NCBI RefSeq assembly: GCF_020715685.1
Contig: NZ_CP085840.1
Span: 3,782,001 to 3,846,000 of the forward strand
DNA: 64,000 nt
Origin: Dermatobacter hominis
Lineage (GTDB): Bacteria > Actinomycetota > Acidimicrobiia > Acidimicrobiales > Microtrichaceae
Direction: 5' to 3'
Positions within the stretch are counted from its first letter, which is position 1, and each line of letters opens with the position of its first letter. The notes beneath the pieces are model-generated. The model was given only the letters and a program-made list of their open reading frames with translations, was not told where the DNA came from and searched no databases. Positions 15,659 through 24,420 of this stretch are shown here, piece after piece. A program made the translations under genes and the position numbers.

Positions 15659-15684
15659 CTACCCCGTTGCCCCACGCGCCAGCC
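15659..15684 (-). promoter_or_regulatory. Possible SigB/SigF-like promoter of DUF6328
   Basis: GGGTAG on the minus strand (15664-15659) with GGCT 16 bases upstream, a one-base variant of the GTCT element seen at three neighbours. Confidence 0.4.
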
Positions 15685-15716
15685 CACCCGGGGGACTCGC
15701 CGCGCCGGGTCGCAGG

Positions 15717-16742
15717 TCAGGGCCGCATCAGCACCTTCACGCAGTCGGCGCTCCGGGCTGCGACCGCGGCATAGGCGTCGGCGGCGTCGTCGAGCGCGAA
15801 CTCGTGGGTGAAGATGCCGTCCGTCGCGAGCGACCCGTCCTGGATCAGCGGGACCAGCTCGGGCCAGGTGCGGTGGACGGGTGCGGTGGTCATGCGCAGG
15901 GTGACGCTGCGGAACAGGCCCATCAGGATCGGCAGCGGGTACGGCTGCAGGTCGTGCACGCCGATCACCGACACGGTCCCACCGGCCCGGACGGCCGAGA
16001 GCGCGTCGTCGAGCGTCGCGTCGAGAGCGACCGCGTCGATCACGGCGTCGGCTCCCCGTCCGCCGGTGGCCTCGAGGACCGCCTCGACCGTCGGCCCCTC
16101 CACCGGCGTCGCCCCCGACGCCGCAGCCCGCTCGCGACGGCCCTGCACGGGGTCGATCGCCAGCACCTGGCCGGCGCCGAGCGCCAGGGCCGACCGGACC
16201 GCACAGAGCCCGACCGCCCCGAGCCCGATCACCGCGACGGTGCCCCCGGCGGGGATGTCGGCGCGCTGCGCGCCGGCCCAGCCCGTGCCCAGGTTGTCGG
16301 TCAGCAGGAGCGCCGCCTCGTCGTCCACGCCCTCGGGGATGGAGAGGAGCTGGAAGTCGGCGGCCGGCACCGCCACCGCGGTGGCCTGCCCGCCGGGGAG
16401 CATCCCCGACCCGAAGACCTGGGGGCCGTCGACGCAGAGCACCGGATCGCCCTGGGCGCAGCCGTCGCAGCGGCCGCACCCGGCGACCGACGCGGTCAGG
16501 ACCCGGTCGCCGACCGCGAACCGCGACACCTCGGGTCCCGCCTCGACGACGGTGCCGAGGAACTCGTGGCCCGGCGCGATCCCGTCGCCGACCGGGATGT
16601 CACCGTCGTAGAAGTGCAGGTCCGACCCGCAGATCGCGGTGGCGTCGACCTCGACCACCACGCCGTCGGGCCCCGGCGGCGCCGGGTCGGGCACCGACAC
16701 CACGTCGACGCTCCGCACTCCGTCGATCACCACGTGGCGCAT
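15717..16742 (-). CDS. Zinc-dependent alcohol dehydrogenase (MDR family)
   Basis: A 341-residue medium-chain dehydrogenase. The catalytic zinc region is AICGSDLHFYDG and GHEFLGTVVEAG; a four-cysteine structural zinc lobe is present (CGRCDGCAQGDPVLC); the nucleotide fold has VIGLGAVGLCAV with an acidic residue (AIDP) at the end of strand two, favouring NAD. It oxidises an alcohol or sugar-alcohol type substrate in the cytoplasm; the exact one cannot be given. GAGGAGG sits properly before the ATG. It follows the FAD oxidoreductase in the same direction after a 147-base gap, so it may be transcribed separately. Confidence 0.88.
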   Translation of the reverse strand: MRHVVIDGVRSVDVVSVPDPAPPGPDGVVVEVDATAICGSDLHFYDGDIPVGDGIAPGHEFLGTVVEAGPEVSRFAVGDRVLTASVAGCGRCDGCAQGDPVLCVDGPQVFGSGMLPGGQATAVAVPAADFQLLSIPEGVDDEAALLLTDNLGTGWAGAQRADIPAGGTVAVIGLGAVGLCAVRSALALGAGQVLAIDPVQGRRERAAASGATPVEGPTVEAVLEATGGRGADAVIDAVALDATLDDALSAVRAGGTVSVIGVHDLQPYPLPILMGLFRSVTLRMTTAPVHRTWPELVPLIQDGSLATDGIFTHEFALDDAADAYAAVAARSADCVKVLMRP

Positions 16743-16889
16743 GTCGGGCCTCCTCGGTCCGCGGGGACGGCCGCCCGGAGGGGCCGGCCGTCGTGTGGGC
16801 ATGGTCGCAGGGACGGGCGTGGCGTGCACCGGTCCGCCGACGGAGTCCGGGCCGTCGACCGGGATCGGGCCCTCAGCACGACCGGGGCG

Positions 16890-18317
16890 TCAGCGTCCAT
16901 CGAGCCACCTGAGCGCCCGCATCGCGGCGTGGAAGCCGGCCATCCCGTGCACGCCCGCGCCCGGTGGCGTGGACGCCGAGCACAGGAACACGCCGGGTGC
17001 GCCCGTCGCGTAGGGGTCGAGCCCGAGCCGGGGCCGGGCGACGAGCTGCAACGGATCGTTGGCACCGCCGACGATGTCGCCTTGGACGAGGTTGGGGTTG
17101 GAGGCCTGCAGTCGGGCCGGGCCGGTGCTCGCCGTGGCGACGATCCGCTCCGTGAAGCCCGGGGCGAACCGCTCGATCTGGTCGACCACCGCCTGCTCGC
17201 CGTCGCCCGACCAGCCCGCCGGGACGTGGGCATACGCGTAGATCGGGTGCACGTCGCCCACGGCCCGACCCGGGTCGGCCACGGACTGCTGCGCCACCAG
17301 GACGAAGGGCCGGGCCGGCATCTCGCCGCGCACCGTCGCGGCCTCGGCCGACGCGATGTCGGCGAGGGAGCCGCCGACGTGCACCGTCCCGGCCCGCCCG
17401 GCGGTCTCGGCCGCCCACGGGATCCCGCCCCGCACCGCCAGGTCCACCTTGAACGCGGCGGGGCCGTGCCGGAACCGTCGGTAGGTGCGGGCACGGCGGC
17501 GGGGGAGCCGGTCCCCGAGGATCCCGGCGGCGGCACCGGGGGCCGTGTCGAGCAGCAGCGCCCGCGACGGCGGCAGGTCCGCGAGCGACGCGACGCGGTG
17601 GCCGGTCACGACGGTCCCGCCGTGCGCCTCGAGCAGCGACACGAGCGCCGCGCTGATCGCGCCGGACCCGCCCTCGGCCACGGGCCAGCCGTGGGCGTGG
17701 CCGCCGGCGATCAGCATCAACCCGACCGCAGCCGAGAACGGGCGGCCGAAGCGGTGGAAGAGGTGGGCGGCGGATCCGGCCCACAGGCTCTTCGCCGACT
17801 CGGTCCGGAACGCCCGGCCGACGGCGTTCGCCGGCAGGATCGCCCGGAGGCCGAAGCGGGCCATGAGGACGGGGTGGTCGGGCCACCGCAGCACGGGCCC
17901 GAGGACGTCGCCCGCGAGCTCGTCGAACCGGGCGACCAGCGGCCCGAAGATCCGGCGCCAGGTGCGGCCGTCGGGCCCGAGGCCGTCGCAGGTCCGGTCC
18001 AGGTCGCGGTGCAGCAGCGCCGCGCTCCCGTCGTCGAGCGGGTGGGCCAGGTCGATCTCGGGCCAGCGCCACACGAGGCCGTGCTCGCCCAGCGGCAGCG
18101 TCGACAGGAACGGTGACCCCACGCCGAACGGGTGCACGCCCGAGCACGTGTCGTGGACCAGGCCGGGGATCGTGAGCTCGGCCGAGCGGGCGCCGCCGCC
18201 GGGCGTGTCGGCCGCCTCCAGGACCGTGACGCTGCGGCCGCCCATGGCGAGCGCGACCGCGGCGGCCAGGCCGTTCGGGCCCGACCCGACGACGACGGCG
18301 TCGAGCTGCTCGGTCAC
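16890..18317 (-). CDS. NAD(P)/FAD-dependent oxidoreductase (phytoene desaturase-like)
   Basis: A 475-residue flavoprotein with the N-terminal FAD dinucleotide motif VVVGSGPNGLAAAVALA and the following acidic VLEAADTPGGGARSAE segment; the C-terminal FAD motif appears as FLCSASTPPGAGVHGMAGFHAA. This arrangement is that of the phytoene desaturase/retinol saturase-like amine-oxidase superfamily. The gene starts 22 bases after the DUF3556 gene and is likely co-transcribed under the TetR at 20128. With no other carotenoid gene nearby, a lipid or hydrophobic substrate is possible; that is inference. Confidence 0.85.
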   Translation of the reverse strand: MTEQLDAVVVGSGPNGLAAAVALAMGGRSVTVLEAADTPGGGARSAELTIPGLVHDTCSGVHPFGVGSPFLSTLPLGEHGLVWRWPEIDLAHPLDDGSAALLHRDLDRTCDGLGPDGRTWRRIFGPLVARFDELAGDVLGPVLRWPDHPVLMARFGLRAILPANAVGRAFRTESAKSLWAGSAAHLFHRFGRPFSAAVGLMLIAGGHAHGWPVAEGGSGAISAALVSLLEAHGGTVVTGHRVASLADLPPSRALLLDTAPGAAAGILGDRLPRRRARTYRRFRHGPAAFKVDLAVRGGIPWAAETAGRAGTVHVGGSLADIASAEAATVRGEMPARPFVLVAQQSVADPGRAVGDVHPIYAYAHVPAGWSGDGEQAVVDQIERFAPGFTERIVATASTGPARLQASNPNLVQGDIVGGANDPLQLVARPRLGLDPYATGAPGVFLCSASTPPGAGVHGMAGFHAAMRALRWLDGR

Positions 18318-18339
18318 GCGGTGGCGGCCGCGCCGCGCC

Positions 18340-20034
18340 TCACGCGGGGGCGCTCGGCCGCGGGTGCGGGTGCAGCGGCAGGTCGGCGTCGGTCGGCTGG
18401 CGGACGATCATGTCGGCCACCTCGACGTGACCGGTCTCGATGAGGCCGGTCGCGGCGTCGATCAGCCGGTACTCCTGCGTGCCGCGGTGGAACGGCTGCG
18501 ACTCCAGGAAGACGATGCGCACGTCGCCCGGCCGGAAGTCGCAGCGGCGCTGGAGCGCGGCGATCAGCTGCTCGTCGTGGAGGTGGCCGTCGCCGAAGTT
18601 CCACCCCAGCACCGTGCCGGCGACCAGCTCGCCGTCGAGCACCAGGAAGTCCTCGTGGTCCGAGCCGCACGCCCGCGGCACCAGCGTCCACAGCGCACGC
18701 CCGTGGGTGTGGAACCCTCGGAACGCGTAGCCCATGAACAGCGGGACCGACGCCTCCTGCGCGCTGCCGTAGACCTTCTCGAGCTGCTGGTGGGGCAGCA
18801 TCGACACCTTCTCGACGTTGGCGTCGAGGCGCTCCAGCGAGTCGCCCTTGAAGCACCAGAACGTGGCCGCCCAGTTCCCCGCGTAGTACCGCATCGACGG
18901 CAGGAAGGAGACCTTGGCCGGCACGAGGTTGCCGTAGACCACGATGCCGACGACCACCGCCATCAGGGCGAGGATCAGCAGCGGCTGGGCCAGCGAGCCC
19001 AGGTCCAGGCCGGGGTGGGCGAGGAACAGGAAGATCACGCCCCAGATCATGAAGACGTTCCACTCGAGCGGGACGCCCATGGGGAAGCTCGAGATGATCC
19101 CGAGGTGGAAGAGGATCATGACGATCCCCGCGGTCGTCGTGACCCAGCCGCCGCCGCTCAGCAGCAGCACCGCCGGCACGGCGAACTCCACGACCGTGGC
19201 GGCGTGGGCGACGGTGGCGGCGAGGGGGCTCGGCCGGAGGTCGTCGGGGAAGTCCCGGTGGAACCGGCGCTTGATGCCCCCGAACCGCCAGAGCGGGCTG
19301 TTGCTCTGCATCGCCGCCATCACGAAGGGGAAGTGGTGGTTGATCTTCGACGTCGCCGCACCCCACCAGATGGCGACCATGACGAACTTCGCCGCCGTGA
19401 GCTGGTCGGTCGTGGCGAACAGGAAGGTCAGCGCCAGCGTGCCGTAGACCTCGCCGCGGGCGGCGAGGAAGATCACCTGATCGCGGAGGCCGATGAGCAG
19501 GAGGAAGGCGAGCACGGTGGCGACCTCCCACCGTGTGAGCGCGCCGACGAGCGCGACGACCGTCGAGATCAGCAGACCCGCGTACAGCACGACGTCGACG
19601 ATCGTGCGGGTGTCCCCGCCGGTCAGCGGGATGCGCCCGCGGAACGGTGGCAGGCGGATGGTGCCCGGCCTGAGCCAGTAGAGCGGTGAGCCCATCGGCG
19701 GGATGAACCGCAGGTTGAGGGGGCCGAACCCGCAGCCGAGCCCGAGGACCTCGAAGAGCATCGTCCAGAGGGCGAACTTGTAGAACGCCTCGGGGGCCCG
19801 CCACCACGACCCGGGGTCGAACCATCCGTTGATGCCGGGCGTCGTCATGATGAACGCCCACCCGATCGCCACGAAGACGAGCATCTTCACGAGGTACATG
19901 AGGATGACGACGTCGGGGGAGCCGAAGCCGTGCTCGGCGAAGTGGCGCGCCATCGGGCGGATCCGCTCCTGGCGGCTCTGGTGGTCCCAGACGTCGTGGT
20001 CGACGACGGGCAGGTTGGGCTGCAGGAACCCCAT
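18340..20034 (-). CDS. DUF3556 transmembrane protein
   Basis: A 564-residue membrane protein. The N-terminus GFLQPNLPVVDHDVWDHQSRQERIRPMARHFAEHGFG is characteristic of the DUF3556 family of mycobacteria and relatives. About eight to ten hydrophobic segments lie between residues 50 and 380; the C-terminal 180 residues are soluble. No catalytic residue is known for the family. An AGAGGGGGA ribosome site precedes the ATG. The promoter region, with a TACTGT hexamer inside a palindrome, is shared with the divergent TetR gene, so the gene is probably TetR-repressed. The role of the family is not known. Confidence 0.85.
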   Translation of the reverse strand: MGFLQPNLPVVDHDVWDHQSRQERIRPMARHFAEHGFGSPDVVILMYLVKMLVFVAIGWAFIMTTPGINGWFDPGSWWRAPEAFYKFALWTMLFEVLGLGCGFGPLNLRFIPPMGSPLYWLRPGTIRLPPFRGRIPLTGGDTRTIVDVVLYAGLLISTVVALVGALTRWEVATVLAFLLLIGLRDQVIFLAARGEVYGTLALTFLFATTDQLTAAKFVMVAIWWGAATSKINHHFPFVMAAMQSNSPLWRFGGIKRRFHRDFPDDLRPSPLAATVAHAATVVEFAVPAVLLLSGGGWVTTTAGIVMILFHLGIISSFPMGVPLEWNVFMIWGVIFLFLAHPGLDLGSLAQPLLILALMAVVVGIVVYGNLVPAKVSFLPSMRYYAGNWAATFWCFKGDSLERLDANVEKVSMLPHQQLEKVYGSAQEASVPLFMGYAFRGFHTHGRALWTLVPRACGSDHEDFLVLDGELVAGTVLGWNFGDGHLHDEQLIAALQRRCDFRPGDVRIVFLESQPFHRGTQEYRLIDAATGLIETGHVEVADMIVRQPTDADLPLHPHPRPSAPA

Positions 20035-20087
20035 CTCGATCCCCCTCTGTCCCGGGCGCCGGACCGCTCCGGCGCTCGTCGACCAGC

Positions 20088-20119
20088 ACAGTACACACTT
20101 CTGCGAAAGTGTGTACTGT
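20088..20119. promoter_or_regulatory. TetR operator: 13-bp arms, 6-bp centre
   Basis: Arms ACAGTACACACTT and AAGTGTGTACTGT are exact complements around CTGCGA. The outer TACTGT of each arm is placed as a -10 hexamer in both directions, eight bases before the TetR GTG on one side. One bound dimer would cover both promoters. Confidence 0.85.
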
Positions 20120-20127
20120 CCGTCGAC

Positions 20128-20790
20128 GTGCCGGCCCGACGCACCGACCCAGCCCCGCTCGAGACCGGGCCGCCCGACGGCGGGCCGCCCGGGGTGAGGG
20201 AGCGGATCCTCGACGCGACCGAGTCGTGCCTGCGGCGCGACGGGATCCGGCGCACGACCGTGGCCGCCGTCGCCGCCGAGGCCGGGATCTCGCGGGCGTA
20301 CGTGTACCGCTTCTTCCCCGACAAGCCGACGCTGGTCTCGGCCGCGCTGATCCGCCGCGACGAGGCGTTCTGGGCCGACGCGGACCAGCGCGTGTCCGCG
20401 GCCCCGACCCTGGCGGCGATGGTGGCCGAGGCGGTCCTGCTGTCGCGCGAGGCGCCGGTCGGGCCCCTGGCCATGCAGCTCGCCGAGGCCGAGCCCGTCG
20501 ACTACGCCGCGGTGATGGGCACCTACGTGCACGAGATCGTGCCGGGGCTGTCGGACTTCTGGGTCGACCAGCTCCGGCGCGCCCGCGACCGCGGCGTGAT
20601 CCGCGACGACGTCGACGTCGACGCCGCGGCCGACTGGGTCATCAGGGCCCTCGTGTCGCTCGTCGGGATCCCGAGCCGCGCGGTCGACGCCGACGACCGG
20701 GCGTCGCTGATCGGGTTCCTCGACACCTTCCTCACGCCGGCGTTCCGGGTGGGGGAGCCGGTCGACGGCGCCGGCGGCGGGGGCCGGTAG
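20128..20790 (+). CDS. TetR family regulator
   Basis: A 220-residue TetR protein. The DNA-binding part is at residues about 22-68 (RERILDATESCLRRDGIRRTTVAAVAAEAGISRAYVYRFFPDKPTLV), the rest is an all-helical ligand domain. GTG at 20128 is placed eight bases after a TACTGT hexamer, consistent with a leaderless transcript. It is divergent from the DUF3556/FAD oxidoreductase genes with a perfect dyad between them, so local autorepression and control of that operon is expected. The inducer is unknown; a fatty acid or steroid-like ligand would suit its neighbours but is speculation. Confidence 0.9.
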   Translation: MPARRTDPAPLETGPPDGGPPGVRERILDATESCLRRDGIRRTTVAAVAAEAGISRAYVYRFFPDKPTLVSAALIRRDEAFWADADQRVSAAPTLAAMVAEAVLLSREAPVGPLAMQLAEAEPVDYAAVMGTYVHEIVPGLSDFWVDQLRRARDRGVIRDDVDVDAAADWVIRALVSLVGIPSRAVDADDRASLIGFLDTFLTPAFRVGEPVDGAGGGGR

Positions 20791-20802
20791 CGTCGGGCGC
20801 TC

Positions 20803-21666
20803 GTGCGCCCCTCGACGATCCCGCTCCCTCGTCGCGCCCGTCCGGCGCTGCTCGCCCTCGCCGTCGGAGTCGCCGTCGCCGCGGGCGCGTGCTCCTCGGG
20901 TTCGGGCGCCGACGAGGCGGGCGGCTCCACCACCGCGTCGTCCACGACGGTGGCGACCGCCCCTCCCACGACGACCGCCCCCACCACAGCCCTCCCTCCC
21001 ACGACAGCCCTCCCTCCCACGACGGCGCCGGCGAACGACCTGCTCGCCCCGCCCCCGACGGTGGTCCCGACCCTCGACCGCAGCGGCGGGCTGGCGCCGT
21101 TCGTGCACCGGGTCGACACGACCGACCGGGTGATCTTCATCACCATCGACGACGGCGCGGTGCGCGACCCGTCGTACCTCGACCACTTCCAGCAGCTCGG
21201 CGTGCCCTTCACGTCGTTCCTCACGCTGCCGAACGCCGCCGCCGACCCGCTCTACTGGAAGGGCGTCCAGGAGCGGGGCGGGCTCATCGAGACGCACACG
21301 ATCCGCCACCCGAACCTGCGGGGCGCCGGCGAGGCCACCCTCCGGCGCGAGATCTGCGAGCCGGCGGACGCGTTCGCCCACCTGTTCGGGCGGCGCCCGA
21401 CGCTGTTCCGCCCGCCCTACGGCAACTCGGACGACGCCGTGCGGCGCGTCGCCGACGAGTGCGGCTACGCCGCCGTCGTCCACTGGACCGGCTCCACCAA
21501 CAACGGGAAGCTGACCATGCAGGACGTCGTCCTGAAGCCGGGTGACATCATCCTCATGCACTACCGCGACACGCTGAACGCGGACCTCGACGACGTCGTG
21601 GCCCGCGCCCGGGCCGAGGGGTTCAGGATCGGCCGGCTCGAGGACTACCTCGTCCGGGCGCCGTGA
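20803..21666 (+). CDS. Polysaccharide deacetylase lipoprotein
   Basis: A 287-residue secreted lipoprotein. A signal peptide ends in AAGAC with lipid-Cys 30, then a Thr/Pro/Ala-rich linker (about 41-78, repeated TTALPP units) leads to a NodB-type deacetylase domain: TIDDG (Asp116, Asp117), the zinc pair His165/His169 in THTIRHPN, and RPPYG at 203-207. It would remove acetyl groups from a cell-wall or exopolysaccharide amino sugar outside the membrane. A TAGCGT hexamer lies nine bases before the GTG. It is 12 bases after the TetR gene and probably read with it or from its own promoter. Confidence 0.88.
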   Translation: MRPSTIPLPRRARPALLALAVGVAVAAGACSSGSGADEAGGSTTASSTTVATAPPTTTAPTTALPPTTALPPTTAPANDLLAPPPTVVPTLDRSGGLAPFVHRVDTTDRVIFITIDDGAVRDPSYLDHFQQLGVPFTSFLTLPNAAADPLYWKGVQERGGLIETHTIRHPNLRGAGEATLRREICEPADAFAHLFGRRPTLFRPPYGNSDDAVRRVADECGYAAVVHWTGSTNNGKLTMQDVVLKPGDIILMHYRDTLNADLDDVVARARAEGFRIGRLEDYLVRAP

Positions 21667-21714
21667 TCCGTCCCGGTCGGCGGTCCGACAGGTCCCGACG
21701 AGGTGGGAGGCACC

Positions 21715-22296
21715 GTGACCGCACCTGACACCGACGACGGGCGCTCGATGTACGAGCGCATGCTCGCGGGCGACCTCTACGTCGCGCTCGACCCGCAGAT
21801 CGAGGCGGCCGGGCTGGAGTCCATGCAGCTCCAGGACCGCTACAACTCGACCGGGGCCGAGCAGGCGGAGCTGCGGCGGTCGCTGCTCGAGGAGCTCCTC
21901 GGCTCGATCGGCGAGGGCACGACCATCCGGCCGCCGTTCCGCTGCGACTACGGGTCGTCCATCAGCATCGGGTCGTGGTGCTTCGCCAACTTCGGCCTGG
22001 TCGCGCTCGACGTCGCCGCGATCACGATCGGCGACCACGTCCAGATCGGTCCCAACGTGCAGCTCCTCACACCGACCCACCCGATCGACCCCGACCTCCG
22101 GCGCGCAGGGTGGGAGGCGGCCGAGCCGATCACGATCGGCGACAACGTCTGGCTGGGCGGTGGGGCGATCGTCCTCCCCGGCGTCGAGATCGGCGCCGAC
22201 ACCGTCGTCGGCGCCGGGGCCGTGGTGTCGAGGGACCTGCCCGCCGGCGTGGTCGCGGTCGGCAACCCGGCGAGGGTCGTGCGCGACGTTCGCTGA
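21715..22296 (+). CDS. Sugar O-acetyltransferase (maltose/NodL type)
   Basis: A 193-residue left-handed beta-helix acetyltransferase. The N-terminus (SMYERMLAGDLYVALDPQIEA) is the maltose acetyltransferase motif and the hexapeptide part contains ITIGDHVQIGPNV, HPIDPDLRRAGWEAAEPITIGDNVWLGGGAIVLPGV and the C-terminal VGNPARVV. It transfers acetyl from acetyl-CoA to a sugar hydroxyl. GTG at 21715 is selected because GGGAGG lies just before it; 21703 is an alternative. The stop codon is the first part of a repeated palindromic element, shared with the gene ending at 25545. Confidence 0.88.
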   Translation: MTAPDTDDGRSMYERMLAGDLYVALDPQIEAAGLESMQLQDRYNSTGAEQAELRRSLLEELLGSIGEGTTIRPPFRCDYGSSISIGSWCFANFGLVALDVAAITIGDHVQIGPNVQLLTPTHPIDPDLRRAGWEAAEPITIGDNVWLGGGAIVLPGVEIGADTVVGAGAVVSRDLPAGVVAVGNPARVVRDVR

Positions 22297-22380
22297 CGCT
22301 CCGCTCCTGGGCGCCGCCGCCACCGTTCTGGCGCTGGTTTCCGTCGCTGAGCGACGGAAACCAGCGCCGAAACGGGGTCG
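22291..22380. repeat. Repeated palindromic element, copy 1
   Basis: Starting with the last sense codon and stop of the acetyltransferase gene, about 90 bases match the region 25540-25630 with only a small indel and a few substitutions. The core 22330-22368 is a perfect 39-base palindrome (19-base arms GGCGCTGGTTTCCGTCGCT around one G). It lies between convergent genes and could act as a bidirectional terminator; as DNA it resembles a REP or MITE-like unit. Confidence 0.85.
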
Positions 22381-22418
22381 GGTCGTCGGTCGGTCGGCGT
22401 TCCACACCGCCGACGAGC

Positions 22419-23498
22419 TCAGCTGGCGCGCAGGGCCGGGAGCACGTACCGGCCGACCAGCTCGCACTCGGCGAGGTGCGGGTAACCCGAGAGGATGAAC
22501 GTGTCGACGCCCAGCGCGCGGTAGCGGAGGAGCTTGGCGACGACCTGGTCGGGGTCGCCGACGATGGCCGCCCCGGCGCCCGACCGGGCCCGGCCGATGC
22601 CGGTCCACAGCGCCTCCTCCGCGAACCCGTCGTCGTCCGCGCCCTCGCGCAGCTCCGCCTGGCGGCGCACCCCTGCCGACCCGCTGTCGAGCGAGCGTGA
22701 CCGGATGGCCGCCCCGGTGACGTCGTCGAGCGCGTCGACGAGGTGCGCCGCGGCGCTCCGGGCCTCGGCCTCGGTCCCGCGCACGATCACGTGCGAGCGG
22801 AACCCGTAGCGGAGCGACCGTCCGTGCTCGGCGGCGCGGCGGTCCATGTCGGCGACGAGCGCGGCGACGGCCGCCTCGGTGTCGGGCCAGGTGAGGAACA
22901 CGTCCGCGTGCTCGGCCGCCACCCGGCGGGCGGCCTCGGAGTGCCCGCCGAAGTAGAGCTCGGGGCACCGGCCCGACACGGTCCGGATGCGCGGCGGTGC
23001 CACCTCGAGGTCGTAGGTCTCGCCGTGGTGGGAGACCGGCTCGCCGTCGAGCAGCCGGCGAAGGATCGCCATCACCTCGGCGGTCCGCCGGTACCGCAGC
23101 TCGCTGTCGATCGGCGCGCCGGGGAGGTCGCTCGAGATGACGTTGATCGTCAGCCCGCCGCCCAGGACCCGGTCGAGCGTGGCGAGCTGACGGGCGAGCT
23201 GGGGCGGCCAGCTCTCGCCGCAGCGCACTGCGAGCAGCATGCGCATGCGATCGCGGACCTCGGGCGCGAGCGCCCCGGCGAACACCGTGCCGTCGATGCC
23301 GAGGTCGTAGCCCGAGGGCAGGAGCACGTTGTCGAAGCCGGCGTCGGCCGCGGCCAGCACGATGTCGCGGCAGTGCTCGTAGCTGCTGAGCAGGTGCGGC
23401 GCCGGCACCCCGAGCTGCTCGACGTCGTCGTCGCACAGGGCGGCGAACCAGGCCACCTCGGGCGCCGCCCGGCCTGCGCTCGGGTCGCCGCCGCTCAC
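22419..23498 (-). CDS. LLM flavin monooxygenase, alkanesulfonate monooxygenase-like
   Basis: A 359-residue enzyme of the SsuD branch of luciferase-like monooxygenases: VAWFAALCDDD at the start, GGGLTINVISSDLPGA, ELYFGGHSEAARRVAA and the C-terminal FILSGYPHLAECELVGRYVLPAL are typical. SsuD with FMNH2 and O2 splits alkanesulfonates into aldehyde and sulfite. The GTG start overlaps the aldo/keto reductase stop (GTGA), so an aldehyde-producing enzyme would be coupled to an aldehyde reductase. No SsuE-like flavin reductase is adjacent. Other desulfonating or C-C/C-S cleaving relatives share the motifs, so the exact substrate is open. Confidence 0.85.
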   Translation of the reverse strand: MSGGDPSAGRAAPEVAWFAALCDDDVEQLGVPAPHLLSSYEHCRDIVLAAADAGFDNVLLPSGYDLGIDGTVFAGALAPEVRDRMRMLLAVRCGESWPPQLARQLATLDRVLGGGLTINVISSDLPGAPIDSELRYRRTAEVMAILRRLLDGEPVSHHGETYDLEVAPPRIRTVSGRCPELYFGGHSEAARRVAAEHADVFLTWPDTEAAVAALVADMDRRAAEHGRSLRYGFRSHVIVRGTEAEARSAAAHLVDALDDVTGAAIRSRSLDSGSAGVRRQAELREGADDDGFAEEALWTGIGRARSGAGAAIVGDPDQVVAKLLRYRALGVDTFILSGYPHLAECELVGRYVLPALRAS

Positions 23499-24382
23499 GG
23501 CAGCCGCTGACCGGTGCCGGCCTGGTACAGGGCGTACCACTCGGCCCGGGACAGCTCGACGTCGAGCGCCTCGGCCGCCCGGCGGATGCGCGCCACCTGC
23601 TGCGTGCCGAGGATCGGGATCGGCGCCGCCGGGTGGCGCAGGACGAAGGCGAGCGCCACCGACGACGGGTCGACGCCCCGGTCGCCGGCGATCCGTCCCA
23701 GGACCTCGGCCACCGGGTCGTCGCCGGCAGCGACGCGACCGCCGCCGAGCGGGCTCCAGGCCAGCGGCGTGATCGTGCGGGCCAGGCACTGGTCGAGCGT
23801 CCCGTCCCGCACCGGGTCGCTGTGCCAGGCGCTGAGCTCCGGCTGGGTCGTGGCGAGGGGGCGGTCGAGGAACCGCGAGAGCAGGTCGAGCTGCGAGGTC
23901 GTGACGTTCGAGACGCCGAGCTCGCGCACCAGGCCCCGCGCCACGAGGTCCTCGAGGGCCCCGGCCACCTCTTCCGGGTGCGTGAGCACGTCGGGCCGGT
24001 GGAGTTGGTAGAGGTCGATGACGTCCACCCCGAGCCGGCGCAACGAATCCTCGCACGCGGCCCGCAGGTGCTCGGCGCTCCAGTCGTAGGGCACGCCGGG
24101 CCGGATGCCGCCCTTGGTCGCGAGCACGATCCGGTCCCGGAGCCCCGGTTCGGCGGCGAGGACCTCGCCGAGGATGCGCTCCGCGTCGCCGAAGCCCCTC
24201 GATCCGTCCCAGCCGTAGATGTCGGCGGTGTCCACCAGCGTCCACCCGCAGTCGACGGCGGCGAGCACCTTCTCCCGTGCCGCGGCCACGTCGCCCTCGG
24301 CGAGCCGCCAGCAGCCGTACGCGATCGGTCCGACCACGAGCCCCGACTCGCCCAGGCGGCGGAGGGCGGGGGCGTCGGCCAT
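23495..24382 (-). CDS. Aldo/keto reductase
   Basis: A 295-residue NADPH-dependent AKR barrel. The catalytic tetrad is Asp51, Tyr56, Lys90 and His128, seen in LVDTADIYGWDG, LATKGG and YQLHRPD. The C-terminal ILGTQQVARIRRA is the cofactor region. It is the first gene of a two-gene unit with the LLM monooxygenase, overlapping by four bases, and may reduce the aldehyde that the partner produces. It is divergent from the oxidoreductase at 24421, with only 38 bases between the starts. Confidence 0.9.
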   Translation of the reverse strand: MADAPALRRLGESGLVVGPIAYGCWRLAEGDVAAAREKVLAAVDCGWTLVDTADIYGWDGSRGFGDAERILGEVLAAEPGLRDRIVLATKGGIRPGVPYDWSAEHLRAACEDSLRRLGVDVIDLYQLHRPDVLTHPEEVAGALEDLVARGLVRELGVSNVTTSQLDLLSRFLDRPLATTQPELSAWHSDPVRDGTLDQCLARTITPLAWSPLGGGRVAAGDDPVAEVLGRIAGDRGVDPSSVALAFVLRHPAAPIPILGTQQVARIRRAAEALDVELSRAEWYALYQAGTGQRLP

Positions 24383-24420
24383 GGCGGCACCCTACAGACC
24401 GGCGTGGTGGACTGGGCCAC

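Noticed and set aside
18314-18317. GTGA overlap between the FAD oxidoreductase start and an upstream frame
   Set aside because: The overlapping upstream frame is not the DUF3556 frame, which stops at 18340. The overlap is chance.
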